Shown: positions 31,297 through 39,848 of the stretch, piece by piece
How the letters are laid out: the number at the start of each line of letters is the position of its first letter
Position numbering within the stretch: the stretch's first letter is position 1
Source of the DNA: Kosakonia sacchari
GTDB lineage: Bacteria; Pseudomonadota; Gammaproteobacteria; Enterobacterales; Enterobacteriaceae
Assembly: GCA_900109485.1 (NCBI GenBank)
Contig: FOAY01000002.1
Coordinates: 206,392-270,391 of the forward strand
Direction of reading: 5' to 3'
DNA length: 64,000 nt
Position numbers and translations under genes: made by a program
Notes under the pieces: model-generated
Told to the model about the DNA's origin: nothing
Seen by the model: only the letters and a program-made list of their open reading frames with translations
Databases searched by the model: none

Positions 31297-31626
31297 ATGA
31301 AAAAACTGACTTTTCTTCTTGCCCTATTTATTGGCGGGGCGGCTCATGCGGATATTTATAAAGAGATCACCACCGAACACAAGGCACGAACACTGGTGAC
31401 CGGCCCGGATACTTTCCCACATCGCCTGCGCTACTGGTTCATGATGGAAGATGGCAGCCCGTCTGTTTACGAGGTGGTGGAGAAAAAACATCAGGATGAA
31501 TGGGTGGATTTACGACATCCGAACGACAACCCGGCACTGATTATTAAAGGAGATACGCTCAGGTTTGAGCGGCGCTTTGCTGGCAAAGTCGTGAGTATTG
31601 AGCAATATGAGAAGAGCATTCATTAA
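31297..31626 (+). CDS. Small secreted protein, unknown function
   Basis: 109 residues from ATG 31297; the upstream GTG at 31288 would overlap the LysR end and spoil the signal peptide. MKKLTFLLALFIGGAAHA is a textbook signal sequence, leaving a mature protein of about 91 residues with no Cys. The body is charged and probably beta-rich (RLRYWFMMEDGSPSVYEVVEKKHQDEWVDL). Probably a periplasmic protein; not recognised further. Confidence 0.65.
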   Translation: MKKLTFLLALFIGGAAHADIYKEITTEHKARTLVTGPDTFPHRLRYWFMMEDGSPSVYEVVEKKHQDEWVDLRHPNDNPALIIKGDTLRFERRFAGKVVSIEQYEKSIH

Positions 31627-31686
31627 TTAAGTCACTTACACAATCATTATGACCGGCACTATGACCTTATTGATAAGGATATGATT

Positions 31687-32391
31687 ATGCAGGAGAGTAA
31701 TCTATGGGGAATTCTAAATACCCCGCTCATTTCTGGAGTGATTATTGCTATATTGACACCTATATTAGCTCTATTTATATCCACGAGATTAAAATTTAAC
31801 CTTCTTAAGCAACTTCCTGATTATATTAAGGATGCTGGTATTAATCCGTTGCTTTATAGATTATCATATGTCCGATTTGATTTAGGGAGGATAACATTGC
31901 TGTCAAAGAGTAAAAAAATAGTATTGGTTATTTTTAGCTTGTCTCTTGCTATATTTTTGGTGTTCTATTTGTTTTTCTCATTACGGTTGATTATTACAAC
32001 TCCCGCTGGCTATGCAAACTTGACACTAAATGCAACTGGAGAGGTTTTTCTCTTGTCAGAAAATAATGCCATGAGTTATCCCGATAAATCACTATGGAAA
32101 TTCGATCAGGATATGTGTCACTCAGATCTTTTTCCTAATCTCGCCGGAAAATATAATATTAGCTATAAGCTTGTATATATGATTTGTACTACCGTAGGGC
32201 TTCAAAGAGAGAAACAAAATGTGGAAAATTTAGTAGAGGATTGTACGAGGAGTAAGGTTTATTTGTTAGTGTTTTCTTTCTTTTTTTCTGTGTATGTAAT
32301 TGGTATGGTAATGAGTATTATGGCTCCGGTAATTATTACTCCTAAACTAATAAAATATAGAGAAGAATATCTGAGAAAGAAGTTTATTTAA
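31687..32391 (+). CDS. Low-GC membrane protein, unknown function
   Basis: 234 residues from ATG 31687, with AAGGA eight bases upstream (an ATG at 31681 sits too close to it). Three predicted TM segments: LISGVIIAILTPILALFIS near the N-terminus, IVLVIFSLSLAIFLVFYLFFSL near 75-100, and VYLLVFSFFFSVYVIGMVMSIM near 195-220, with an extracytoplasmic loop containing three Cys (CHSD, MICT, DCTR). Codon use is markedly AT-rich compared with its neighbours, suggesting recent acquisition. It resembles uncharacterised enterobacterial membrane proteins of the DUF6216 kind, but that assignment is uncertain. Confidence 0.6.
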   Translation: MQESNLWGILNTPLISGVIIAILTPILALFISTRLKFNLLKQLPDYIKDAGINPLLYRLSYVRFDLGRITLLSKSKKIVLVIFSLSLAIFLVFYLFFSLRLIITTPAGYANLTLNATGEVFLLSENNAMSYPDKSLWKFDQDMCHSDLFPNLAGKYNISYKLVYMICTTVGLQREKQNVENLVEDCTRSKVYLLVFSFFFSVYVIGMVMSIMAPVIITPKLIKYREEYLRKKFI

Positions 32392-32484
32392 CGTTATTTG
32401 GTTGGATGACGGGAGATGTAGACATTTTCAGCCATGTTTAATGATGGCGCGGTTATTAAATTTTTTTAGTGCTGTGGATAAAAA

Positions 32485-32500
32485 GCCGGGTTTCCCCGGC
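32485..32500 (-). terminator. Rho-independent terminator of the flavodoxin/DoxX operon
   Basis: GCCGGG (32485-32490) and CCCGGC (32495-32500) form a 6-bp GC stem with a 4-nt loop; on the minus strand it is followed by TTTTTA. It lies 15 bp after the flavodoxin stop. Confidence 0.75.
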
Positions 32501-32514
32501 CTTTATAGACAAAA

Positions 32515-33063
32515 TTAATTAAAACGGCGCGCTACATCGGCCACGCGCTGGCCGAATTTCACCGCGGTATCCAGATCGCCGGAGGCGATTTTATCGGCGC
32601 CTGCGTCTGACGGCGATTGCACCAGCAGGCCGACAGAACCTCCGAGGTTGTTGATGTCTTCGCGGGTTGCAGCAAGCGTGTTCGCCGGCAGCAGGCCCAG
32701 GCTCACCCAGATGCCGCCATGCTGTGATGCCAGCGTTTGCAGGTATTGCAGCGAAACCTGTTTGTCACCATTCAGGCTGGCGCTGTTGCTGAAACCGGCA
32801 AATACTTTGTCCTGCCAGGCGCGGGTAAACCAGGCTTTAGAGCTGGCATCGGCGAATTTCTTAAACTGCCATGGCACGCCGCCCATATACGTTGGGGCAC
32901 CAAAAATAATGGCTTTGGCATCGTTCAGTAATTGCCAGTCGCTTTCCTGAATATCACCGTTATTATCCACCGCGATCAGCGTTGCATTTGCACCTTCGGC
33001 GACTTTCTCGGCAACCGCTTTAGTGTGCCCGTAACCCGAATAATAGATCACCACAATAGACAT
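32515..33063 (-). CDS. WrbA-like flavodoxin-family NAD(P)H:quinone oxidoreductase
   Basis: 182 residues. The FMN phosphate loop is YYSGYGHTKAVAEKVAEG (residues 7-24), with FGAPTYMGGVPWQFKKF and SLGLLPAN loops contacting the isoalloxazine. Likely a two-electron quinone reductase in the cytoplasm. Second gene of an operon with DoxX, divergent from an HxlR regulator, a common arrangement for electrophile or quinone-stress response (compare YodB-type control). Confidence 0.83.
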   Translation of the reverse strand: MSIVVIYYSGYGHTKAVAEKVAEGANATLIAVDNNGDIQESDWQLLNDAKAIIFGAPTYMGGVPWQFKKFADASSKAWFTRAWQDKVFAGFSNSASLNGDKQVSLQYLQTLASQHGGIWVSLGLLPANTLAATREDINNLGGSVGLLVQSPSDAGADKIASGDLDTAVKFGQRVADVARRFN

Positions 33064-33116
33064 ATTTTTCCCCTATCTAAGAGAGATAATGTGCAAATAC
33101 ATTTGCACGACCGCCA

Positions 33117-33548
33117 TCATTTTTCTTTTCCGGCAAACAGGGTGTATTTCCCTGCGCCCAGAAACATAATGCTTAATCCGCCGAGGAAATAGAGAGCTTC
33201 ACTTTCCAGACCCCATGCGCCGACGTTAGTCAGGGTAAAGAATTTCCCCATGCCGACCAGTAAGGTGGCAACCAGAATATTAAATGCGTAAATAAAAGCC
33301 GCCTGGCGCGTGAATAAGCCAATAATAATCAGTACCGGCGTAATAATTTCGCCAACAAATACACCGTAAGCGATAAAGCCCGGTAAACCCTGCGCGACCA
33401 GCATGTCGGAAATCCAGCCTACGCCATGCTGAACTTTGGCTACGCCGTGGAACAGCATTAGCACGCCAAATGTCAGGCGCAGCAACAGCTTGCCAAACTC
33501 CGGGTGCGTGGTAAGACTGAGAAATGCGTTATTCAGCCGACTAATCAT
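33117..33548 (-). CDS. DoxX-family inner-membrane protein
   Basis: 143 residues, four TM helices. GKLLLRLTFGVLMLFHGVAKVQHG near the start is the DoxX hallmark. Small DoxX proteins are linked to redox and thiol stress defence. First gene after the divergent promoter with the HxlR gene; 53 bp separate it from the flavodoxin gene. Confidence 0.8.
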   Translation of the reverse strand: MISRLNNAFLSLTTHPEFGKLLLRLTFGVLMLFHGVAKVQHGVGWISDMLVAQGLPGFIAYGVFVGEIITPVLIIIGLFTRQAAFIYAFNILVATLLVGMGKFFTLTNVGAWGLESEALYFLGGLSIMFLGAGKYTLFAGKEK

Positions 33549-33677
33549 CCTTTATTCCTTTTCATCCCGCAGGAGAATTTTTGCCATTTCTGGCACCTTA
33601 GTATCAAATAGAAACTTAGGCTTTGAGTTATACACATCCCGCTCCGGTTGCGGAAGAAGGCACCCAAAGGGCACTAC

Positions 33678-33693
33678 GTTTCCTCAAGGAAAC
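33678..33693. promoter_or_regulatory. Candidate HxlR operator
   Basis: GTTTCCTCAAGGAAAC is a perfect 6-4-6 palindrome in the 166-bp gap between the divergent DoxX and HxlR genes, 21 bp before the HxlR start. A site there could give autorepression and control of the divergent operon. Confidence 0.5.
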
Positions 33694-33714
33694 CTACTAC
33701 GAGAATTTGTCGTT

Positions 33715-34113
33715 ATGATTAAGCCGTCCATTCCTTACGATATTTATGATAACCGCTGCCCGACGCGCGATATGCTGGCAAGGCTGGCAGATAAGTGGGC
33801 CTTGCTGGTGCTGGCGCGTCTGGAAAAAGGGCCAATGCGTTTTAATGGCCTGAAACGGGATATCCGCCTGATCACGCAAAAGGTCTTAACCCAGACGCTG
33901 CGCAAGCTGGAGCGCGACGGCATCATCGCCCGTGAAGTCTTTTATACCGTGCCGGTGGCGGTGGAGTACAGCCTGACGCCGCTGGGGCGCACGCTGACGG
34001 AAACTGTCTCGGTGCTGGCGCACTGGGTGGAAAACAATATGGATGCGGTGCTGGCGGCGCAGACGGCGTATGACGAGGCGAATTTGCTCAAAACGAAAGA
34101 ACCCACCGCATAG
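33715..34113 (+). CDS. HxlR-family transcriptional regulator
   Basis: 132 residues from ATG 33715; the frame extends further upstream through the intergenic region but has no coding character there. Typical HxlR: CPTRDMLARLADKWALLVLARLEKGPMRFNGLKRDI, then ITQKVLTQTLRKLERDGIIAREVF and a wing ending VEYSLTPLGRTL. Cys14 in NRCPTRD is the conserved N-terminal cysteine used for redox or electrophile sensing in YodB/QorR-type members. It likely represses the divergent DoxX-flavodoxin operon. Confidence 0.87.
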   Translation: MIKPSIPYDIYDNRCPTRDMLARLADKWALLVLARLEKGPMRFNGLKRDIRLITQKVLTQTLRKLERDGIIAREVFYTVPVAVEYSLTPLGRTLTETVSVLAHWVENNMDAVLAAQTAYDEANLLKTKEPTA

Positions 34114-34122
34114 GGTGGGTTC
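34099..34122. terminator. Hairpin at convergent ends of HxlR and esterase genes
   Basis: GAACCCACC (34099-34107) and GGTGGGTTC (34114-34122) form a perfect 9-bp stem with loop GCATAG, which contains the HxlR stop codon. It can serve both converging transcripts, although no T-tract follows. Confidence 0.6.
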
Positions 34123-34132
34123 CGGGAAGCGC

Positions 34133-35143
34133 TTATTTCAGGTGGACGCGCAGTTCATTGGCGGCCTGGGAAAGCGCGGTGCGAACGGTTGGCTCTTCGC
34201 TCAGGGCATTCAGCAGACCGTAGTCGTGGATCATGCCGTTATAGCGGGTAACGGTAACCGGCACGCCTGCAGCATCCAGTTTGCGGCCAAAGGCTTCACC
34301 TTCATCGCGCAGCACGTCCAGCTCGGCGGTCTGGATAAGCGTAGGCGGCAAGCCTTTCAGTTGCTCGCTGCTGGCTTCCAGCGGTGAAGCCAGAATGTTG
34401 CGGCGATCGCTCTCTTTGGTGGTGTAGTTATCCCAGAACCATTTCATCATGTTTTTGCTCAGGAAATAACCATTCGGGAACTGGTTATAGGAACCGGTAT
34501 CAAAGCGCGCATCGGTGACCGGCCAGAACATCACCTGGTAGCGAATCGCCGGTGTATGGTGCTCTTTGGCCTGAAGTGCCACCGCTGCCACCATGTTACC
34601 GCCGACGCTGTTACCCGCCAGCGCCAGACGAGAACCATCCACGCCAATCTCTTTGCCATGTTCGGCAACCCAGCGCGTGGCTTCATACGCCTGATTAATG
34701 GCGACCGGGAAGTGCGCTTCCGGTGACGGTGTGTAATTGACGAACACGGCGGCAGCGCCGGATTCGTTCACCAGATCGCGGACAAAACGTTCATGGGTTG
34801 GATAATCGCCCAGCACCCAACCGCCGCCGTGGAAGAACATAAATACCGGCAGCGTACCGGTTGCGCCCTGCGGTTTGACGATGGTCAGCGTCAGCGGTTT
34901 ACCGTTCACGGTGATGGTTTTTTCCGTCACATCTGCGGCGGGCAGTTTGGCGCCTTTCTGCGCGCCGATTAGTACCTGGCGAGCATCCGGCACAGAGAGT
35001 TGTTCGATAGGTTTGCCGCCGCTGCTGTTCAACACAGAAAGGAATTTCGCGACACCGGCAGTTGGCGCGGGCGCATCGGCGGCCCAGGCAGTGGATACGC
35101 TGGCGGCGGTTAAACTCATGGCAATCAGTAATGAACGGGACAT
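34133..35143 (-). CDS. Secreted HSL-family alpha/beta-hydrolase (esterase/lipase)
   Basis: 336 residues with signal peptide MSRSLLIAMSLTAASVSTAWA. Oxyanion motif HGGG (105-108), nucleophile Ser179 in GNSVG, Asp276 in AELDVLRDEG and His306 in GMIHDYG complete the hormone-sensitive-lipase triad. Expected to hydrolyse short-chain esters in the periplasm or outside. Divergent from the TetR gene at 35365, whose product may regulate it. Confidence 0.87.
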   Translation of the reverse strand: MSRSLLIAMSLTAASVSTAWAADAPAPTAGVAKFLSVLNSSGGKPIEQLSVPDARQVLIGAQKGAKLPAADVTEKTITVNGKPLTLTIVKPQGATGTLPVFMFFHGGGWVLGDYPTHERFVRDLVNESGAAAVFVNYTPSPEAHFPVAINQAYEATRWVAEHGKEIGVDGSRLALAGNSVGGNMVAAVALQAKEHHTPAIRYQVMFWPVTDARFDTGSYNQFPNGYFLSKNMMKWFWDNYTTKESDRRNILASPLEASSEQLKGLPPTLIQTAELDVLRDEGEAFGRKLDAAGVPVTVTRYNGMIHDYGLLNALSEEPTVRTALSQAANELRVHLK

Positions 35144-35364
35144 TGTTATCTCCTTTGCGATTGTATCGCGTGCTATTTAAATGGTTATGAAAGCGCGGTT
35201 GTGTTTGCGTCTGGGGAGGAATTTAAATAGTGCGCTATTTGATTGCAAGTTAATTTTTCGCGATAAAAATATATTATCTCATTACTCATTGAATTTTAAT
35301 GTGTTTTATTTTTACTTTTTTATGGTTGCTGGCGAAAGTAAAACGATCGGTTTACTTTTTAAGG

Positions 35365-35889
35365 ATGAAAAAACGACAAGACATCATTCAGGCCGCCGAG
35401 CGGCTGTTTTACAACAATGGCTTTCACGCCACCAGCACCGATCGTATTTGCGAGGAAGCCGGGGTTTCAACGCGCACGCTGTATCGCCATTTCCCTTCGC
35501 GAGAGCAATTAACCGCAGCGGTAATGGAAGCCCGCCAGCAGCGTTTTTTCGCCGATCTCTACGCGCCCGATCACCCGCAAGCGCTGGAAAAACTTTTTGC
35601 CGTGCTCGGGGAATGGATGGCGAGTTACGGCTCGGGTGGATGTTTTTTCCTGAAAGCCTGGGGCGAATATGCGCAGGAAAACGTACAGCTATGCGCGCTG
35701 GCGCTGGATTTTCGCTATGCGCTGCGGGATTACATCGCCACGAGCGTGAAACATAGCGCGCTGGCAGATGCCGTCTGGATGCTGTTTGAAGGGGCGATTA
35801 CCGCAGCGTTAATTCGTGGGCCGCAGGCGGCTTATGATGCCGGAAAAGCGGCGGCGATCCTGATGGCCAGCGAGGAGGCGAAACGATGA
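35365..35889 (+). CDS. TetR-family transcriptional regulator
   Basis: 174 residues from ATG 35365 (MKKRQDIIQAAERLFYNNGFHATSTDRICEEAGVSTRTLYRHFPSREQL), the standard TetR HTH beginning; the longer frame starts in AT-rich intergenic DNA. The C-terminal ligand domain contains a Cys pair region (SGGCFFLKAW). Its stop overlaps the MFS start (ATGA), so it is co-expressed with and likely controls that transporter, and perhaps the divergent esterase. Confidence 0.87.
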   Translation: MKKRQDIIQAAERLFYNNGFHATSTDRICEEAGVSTRTLYRHFPSREQLTAAVMEARQQRFFADLYAPDHPQALEKLFAVLGEWMASYGSGGCFFLKAWGEYAQENVQLCALALDFRYALRDYIATSVKHSALADAVWMLFEGAITAALIRGPQAAYDAGKAAAILMASEEAKR

Positions 35890-36980
35890 AGCTTGGTATT
35901 ACCGGTTTCGCGCTGATCGCTGTTTCTTATGGCCTCGCCCGTTTCTCATGGGGGCTGATGATGCCCGCCGTGGCGCAGGATATCCCTTTCAGCCCGCGCC
36001 TTGCAGGCACTCTTTCGGCCTGTAGTTTCGCGGCTTATTGTCTGTCGATAAGCGCAGCCGCCACCTTGAATAAGCGCTATGGACCGCGATTTCCTTCGGC
36101 GGTTTCTGCGCTGAGTGCCTCGCTTGGCCTGTTGCTGCTCGCCGCAGCCGCTTCTCCCGTGATGCTGGGCGTCGGATTATTTATTGCCGGGATCAGCGCC
36201 GGGTTTTCGTCGCCTTCGCTAGCGGCAGCGGTCAGTCGTTGCGTGAGCGCCTCACGGCAAACGCAGGTGAATACCCTGATTAACGCCGGAACCGGGGCAG
36301 GGATCATCCTTTCCGTGCCGCTTCTGTTGTTTCTGCCGTGGCGAACTGCGTGCATCGTGTTCGCGGTGATTGCACTGCTGTGTCTGTGGCCGGTGCAGCG
36401 CTATTTACCGCACGGTGCACAGCCGCAGGCGGAGGAGCGAGAAACGTTTTTATCACGCGCTGTTGTCCGTCTTGCGCTAATTGCCTTGTTGAGCGGGATG
36501 ATGAGCGCCGCGTGGTGGAGTTTTGGCCCGCAAGTGTTGCGCCAGCAGATGGCGGTGGCGGATTCGCTCATCAGCATTCTGTGGTGTGTTTGTGGCGCGG
36601 CGGGCATTTTGGGCGCCTTTACCGGGCCGATTGCGCGCTATATCGGTATGCGCCAGGTCTACCGGCTGGCGCTGGTGTTTATGGCCGCACCGTTGCTGTT
36701 GATGGCGTTCAGCCACACATTTTCCTGGTGGTTAATCCCGGCGGTGGCGCTCTGTGGGGCTGGCTATATCACGCTTTCCGGTGTGCTGCTGGTGTGTGGC
36801 GCAGAAGCCGTGCCCGCGACCCCGGCTTCCGGGGTCGGCATAGTGTTTTTTATGCTGGCCGCAGGCCAGGTGGCCGGCGCGGTGATATTGGGTTTGGTCT
36901 ACGCGCAGGCTGGGGTTGCGCTGGCGTTTGGCCTGTTTGCGCTGCTGGGGTTGGTACTGCTGTTTTTTACCCCGGATTGA
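35886..36980 (+). CDS. MFS transporter (YbfB/MFS_4-like)
   Basis: 364 residues with about 11-12 TM helices; GFALIAVSYGLARFSWGLMMPAV at the start is characteristic of the YbfB-type MFS subgroup. Substrate unknown. The 4-bp overlap with the TetR gene indicates a two-gene operon. Confidence 0.8.
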   Translation: MKLGITGFALIAVSYGLARFSWGLMMPAVAQDIPFSPRLAGTLSACSFAAYCLSISAAATLNKRYGPRFPSAVSALSASLGLLLLAAAASPVMLGVGLFIAGISAGFSSPSLAAAVSRCVSASRQTQVNTLINAGTGAGIILSVPLLLFLPWRTACIVFAVIALLCLWPVQRYLPHGAQPQAEERETFLSRAVVRLALIALLSGMMSAAWWSFGPQVLRQQMAVADSLISILWCVCGAAGILGAFTGPIARYIGMRQVYRLALVFMAAPLLLMAFSHTFSWWLIPAVALCGAGYITLSGVLLVCGAEAVPATPASGVGIVFFMLAAGQVAGAVILGLVYAQAGVALAFGLFALLGLVLLFFTPD

Positions 36981-36999
36981 AGCCGCCAGGCTAATAGTT

Positions 37000-37245
37000 T
37001 CAGGCTCTGTCTGCCCACGCAGGCATTGATGTCAGATAGCGGATTGCACGTTTACGCGCCTCTTCGTTGCCCACTTTCTGCCACGAATCAAGGTGTTGTG
37101 CGAGGCCGGAAACGGCGTCATCCCAGGATTTCAGATTGCCTTCGCTATCGGTGCAATACGCACAATATTTGTCGCTGGCGCCACGTGCATCCGGCGCGGA
37201 GAGCGGCATTCCGCAGGAGTGGCAGTGCTGTTCGGTGTAAGACAT
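37000..37245 (-). CDS. Small zinc-ribbon protein
   Basis: 81 residues. CHSCGMPL and YCAYC provide two CxxC knuckles (residues 8-11 and 28-31), the pattern of the zf-ribbon_2 family found in small enterobacterial proteins. The C-terminal half is helical (DDAVSGLAQHLDSWQKVGNEEARKRAIRYL). Function unknown; cytoplasmic. Confidence 0.78.
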   Translation of the reverse strand: MSYTEQHCHSCGMPLSAPDARGASDKYCAYCTDSEGNLKSWDDAVSGLAQHLDSWQKVGNEEARKRAIRYLTSMPAWADRA

Positions 37246-37427
37246 GGTGTGCTCCTTGTCAGTTGGGTGAGCAAGAAATATACAGCTCTGGCAAGAAAGG
37301 AAATGTCTGGCGGATCAATAAACCCTGTATTCACAATGGTTATTTGTCGTTTATTCGTTACTCAGAACACAGCCAACTGACTCACCGTATTCGTTATTAA
37401 GTTAGCGAGCGCTTACTGTTGGGGAGG

Positions 37428-37447
37428 GCCCCGCATCCCTGCGGGGC
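37428..37447 (-). terminator. Terminator-like hairpin after the solute-binding protein gene
   Basis: GCCCCGC (37428-37434) and GCGGGGC (37441-37447) make a 7-bp GC stem with a 6-nt loop, 9 bp downstream of the last gene of the gpdQ transport operon. The downstream minus-strand sequence is C-rich rather than T-rich. Confidence 0.6.
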
Positions 37448-37455
37448 ATAACATC

Positions 37456-38778
37456 TTATTTCACCTCTTGCAGCGCGGTTTTTTCCACATAGGGTTTCAT
37501 CAGCGTATCGGCTTCTTTCTGCGCCGCTTCTGCGGCCGCTTCCGGGGTGACTTTCTCATCGTTCACCACGGCCGCCAGTTGGTTTTCCATCGCTTTACGC
37601 ACGGCAACCGTTTCGTAAGTGGAATACCACGGATGCGCGTACTGTAACTGCTCCAGCGCGATGGCAGCGCGCGGATCCTGCTTCAGATACTCTTTCATTT
37701 CCGCCGTATCATAGGACGCTTTGCGCGGTGAGAAGTAACCGGTAAAGCGGCTCCATGCGCCATTCACTTCCGGGCTGACGAGATAAGTCAGGAACTGATA
37801 CGCCGCTTTTTTCTGCGCATCGTTAATGCCTTTAAAACTCACCAGGCTGGCGCCGCCAATTGGCACGGCACGTTGTTCCTGTGCAGGCATCATTGCCACG
37901 CCCAGCTCGAAATCTTTCGTATTTTCACGCATAAAGCCCAGCGCGCCGGTACTCAGCATCGCCATTCCCAGTTTGCCGGAGAAGAACGCGGCGCTGATCT
38001 GCTTCGAGTTCAGCACACCGGACGGCATCACTTTGTCTTTGTAGATCATATCCTGCCAGAAACGCAGTGCGCCGATGGTGGTAGGCGCGTTGTAATAGAC
38101 TTCGCCAGGATAGTTTTCGTTGAAGTAGTTACCGCCGTTGGCGCGTACCAGCGAGGAGAAGATCCAGCCGCCGTAATCGTCGTTGGTGGAAGGCAGCATA
38201 ATGCCCCACTGGCCTTTGCTCTGGTCGGTCAGCTTTTTCGCATCGATCAGCAACTCTTTCCAGTTCTGCGGCGGCTGTTTAATGCCCGCCTGGTCGAACA
38301 TCGTTTTGTTGTAGTAGAGGATTGGCGTGGAGTTGTGGAACGGAATGGCGTAGGTCACGCCCATCACCTGCGCATTTTTACGCATCGCAGGCCAGAACTC
38401 GTTTTGCAGGAAATCGCCTGCTTTTTTGTCGCCGTACTGGAACAGTTCGTCCATCGGCAGGATTTCATCTTTCAGCGCCAGATCGGTAGTGAAGTTGGCG
38501 GACATGATCACCAGCGCCGGCGGTTGGCCTGCTTTCTGCGCCGATTCAGCTTTCATTTTCGTGGTGTCGTAGTTGCCGGTAAAAATCCCGCGCACTTCCA
38601 CCTCTTTTTGCGAATCGTTAAAGGCTTTGATGACGCGCGTCATTTCCATCGTCAGTTTGCCGTCCACCGGGGCCGGAAACATGAAATCAATCTTCTCCTG
38701 CGCCAGTGCGGTACCGCTCATTGCAAGGGTTATGCTGTAAGTAAGCGCTCGCAATTTTTTTGACGGAGGCTTATGCAT
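37456..38778 (-). CDS. UgpB-like ABC transporter periplasmic solute-binding protein
   Basis: 440 residues from ATG 38778 (signal peptide RALTYSITLAMSGTALA); the frame continues 34 codons upstream into the ATPase gene. Family-1 extracellular solute-binding fold with UgpB-like features: PFHNSTPILYYNKTMFDQAG and QNWKELLIDAKKLTD. Length equals UgpB. Together with GpdQ in the same operon, the ligand is likely glycerol-3-phosphate or a glycerophosphodiester. Its start overlaps the ATPase stop by 8 bp. Confidence 0.83.
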   Translation of the reverse strand: MHKPPSKKLRALTYSITLAMSGTALAQEKIDFMFPAPVDGKLTMEMTRVIKAFNDSQKEVEVRGIFTGNYDTTKMKAESAQKAGQPPALVIMSANFTTDLALKDEILPMDELFQYGDKKAGDFLQNEFWPAMRKNAQVMGVTYAIPFHNSTPILYYNKTMFDQAGIKQPPQNWKELLIDAKKLTDQSKGQWGIMLPSTNDDYGGWIFSSLVRANGGNYFNENYPGEVYYNAPTTIGALRFWQDMIYKDKVMPSGVLNSKQISAAFFSGKLGMAMLSTGALGFMRENTKDFELGVAMMPAQEQRAVPIGGASLVSFKGINDAQKKAAYQFLTYLVSPEVNGAWSRFTGYFSPRKASYDTAEMKEYLKQDPRAAIALEQLQYAHPWYSTYETVAVRKAMENQLAAVVNDEKVTPEAAAEAAQKEADTLMKPYVEKTALQEVK

Positions 38779-39844
38779 GGTCGTTCTCCTGGTGTAAGTT
38801 AAGCAAGGTTTGCGCATCAAAAAGATGACAATCAAGGGGTGAAAAACCGACGCTGAGTGTGTCCCCTTTGTTGGGTACATCGCCCCGGTGTCGGCGGATA
38901 TAACGCAGGTTGCCGATGGGCGTGCTGACGTGAAGCTGATAATCCGCGCCCATCAGTTCCCGCTGTATAACGGTGGCCGGCAGCACCAACTGGCCCGCTT
39001 CCGGCGTGTCGGTCATGTGCTCCGGGCGAATGCCCAGCCACACTTGTGACGTGCTGCGCGCGTGCTCAGGCAGCGGCAGGCGTTGCTCACCCAATTGCAC
39101 CTCGCCATTGGCGCAGGAGAGCGACAGCAGGTTCATGGCCGGAGAGCCGATAAACCCGGCAACAAACAGATTGGCCGGATGCGCGTACAAATGTTCCGGG
39201 CGGCCAACTTGCTGCACGTGGCCGCCATTCATCACCACAATGCGGTCGGCCATCGACATCGCTTCGGTCTGGTCATGGGTCACATAAATGGTGCTGGTCT
39301 TAAGCTGCTGGTGCATCTCCATAATGCTGTCGCGCACTTCAGTACGCAGGCGCGCATCAAGGTTAGAGAGCGGTTCATCCATTAAGAACAGTTTCGGGTT
39401 ACGCACAATGGCGCGCGCCATCGCCACGCGCTGACGCTGGCCGCCGGAGAGTTTGGCGGGTTTTCGCTCCAGTAACGCATCAAGCTGCAACATCTGCGCC
39501 ACGCGATCGAGGCGCGGTTGCCAGCTGGCTTTCTCTTCGTTACGCACTTTCATGCCGAAGGTGATGTTGTCGCGCACCGACAGGTGCGGAAACAGCGCGT
39601 AGTTCTGGAAGATCATCGCGAAGTTGCGCTCGCGCGGCGAGCGGGTAGTGATGTCATCATTATCGAGCCAGATCGCGCCGTCGCTGACATTCTCCAGCCC
39701 GGCAATCAGCCGCAACAGCGTACTTTTGCCGCAGCCGGACGGGCCAACCAGCACCACAAATTCGCCATCGTGAATATCCAGCGACAGCGCGCTGAGTGCC
39801 GCTTTGCCATCAAACTGCTTGCTTACATTGTTCAGTCTTAACAT
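38771..39844 (-). CDS. UgpC/MalK-like ABC transporter ATPase
   Basis: 357 residues from ATG 39844 (MLRLNNVSKQF), 4 bp after the gpdQ stop; a further upstream start would overlap gpdQ. Walker A GPSGCGKST, Q-loop FQNYALFPH, signature LSGGQRQR, Walker B LFLMDEPLSNLD, H-loop VTHD, then the C-terminal OB-type regulatory domain (WLGIRPEHM). Energises uptake with the two permeases at 40685-42440. Confidence 0.88.
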   Translation of the reverse strand: MLRLNNVSKQFDGKAALSALSLDIHDGEFVVLVGPSGCGKSTLLRLIAGLENVSDGAIWLDNDDITTRSPRERNFAMIFQNYALFPHLSVRDNITFGMKVRNEEKASWQPRLDRVAQMLQLDALLERKPAKLSGGQRQRVAMARAIVRNPKLFLMDEPLSNLDARLRTEVRDSIMEMHQQLKTSTIYVTHDQTEAMSMADRIVVMNGGHVQQVGRPEHLYAHPANLFVAGFIGSPAMNLLSLSCANGEVQLGEQRLPLPEHARSTSQVWLGIRPEHMTDTPEAGQLVLPATVIQRELMGADYQLHVSTPIGNLRYIRRHRGDVPNKGDTLSVGFSPLDCHLFDAQTLLNLHQENDHA

Positions 39845-39848
39845 GGGA

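Noticed and set aside
37873..38763. 296-codon plus-strand frame inside the solute-binding-protein gene
   Set aside because: His/Arg/Val-rich composition typical of an antisense shadow; the minus-strand gene is a clear UgpB-like protein.
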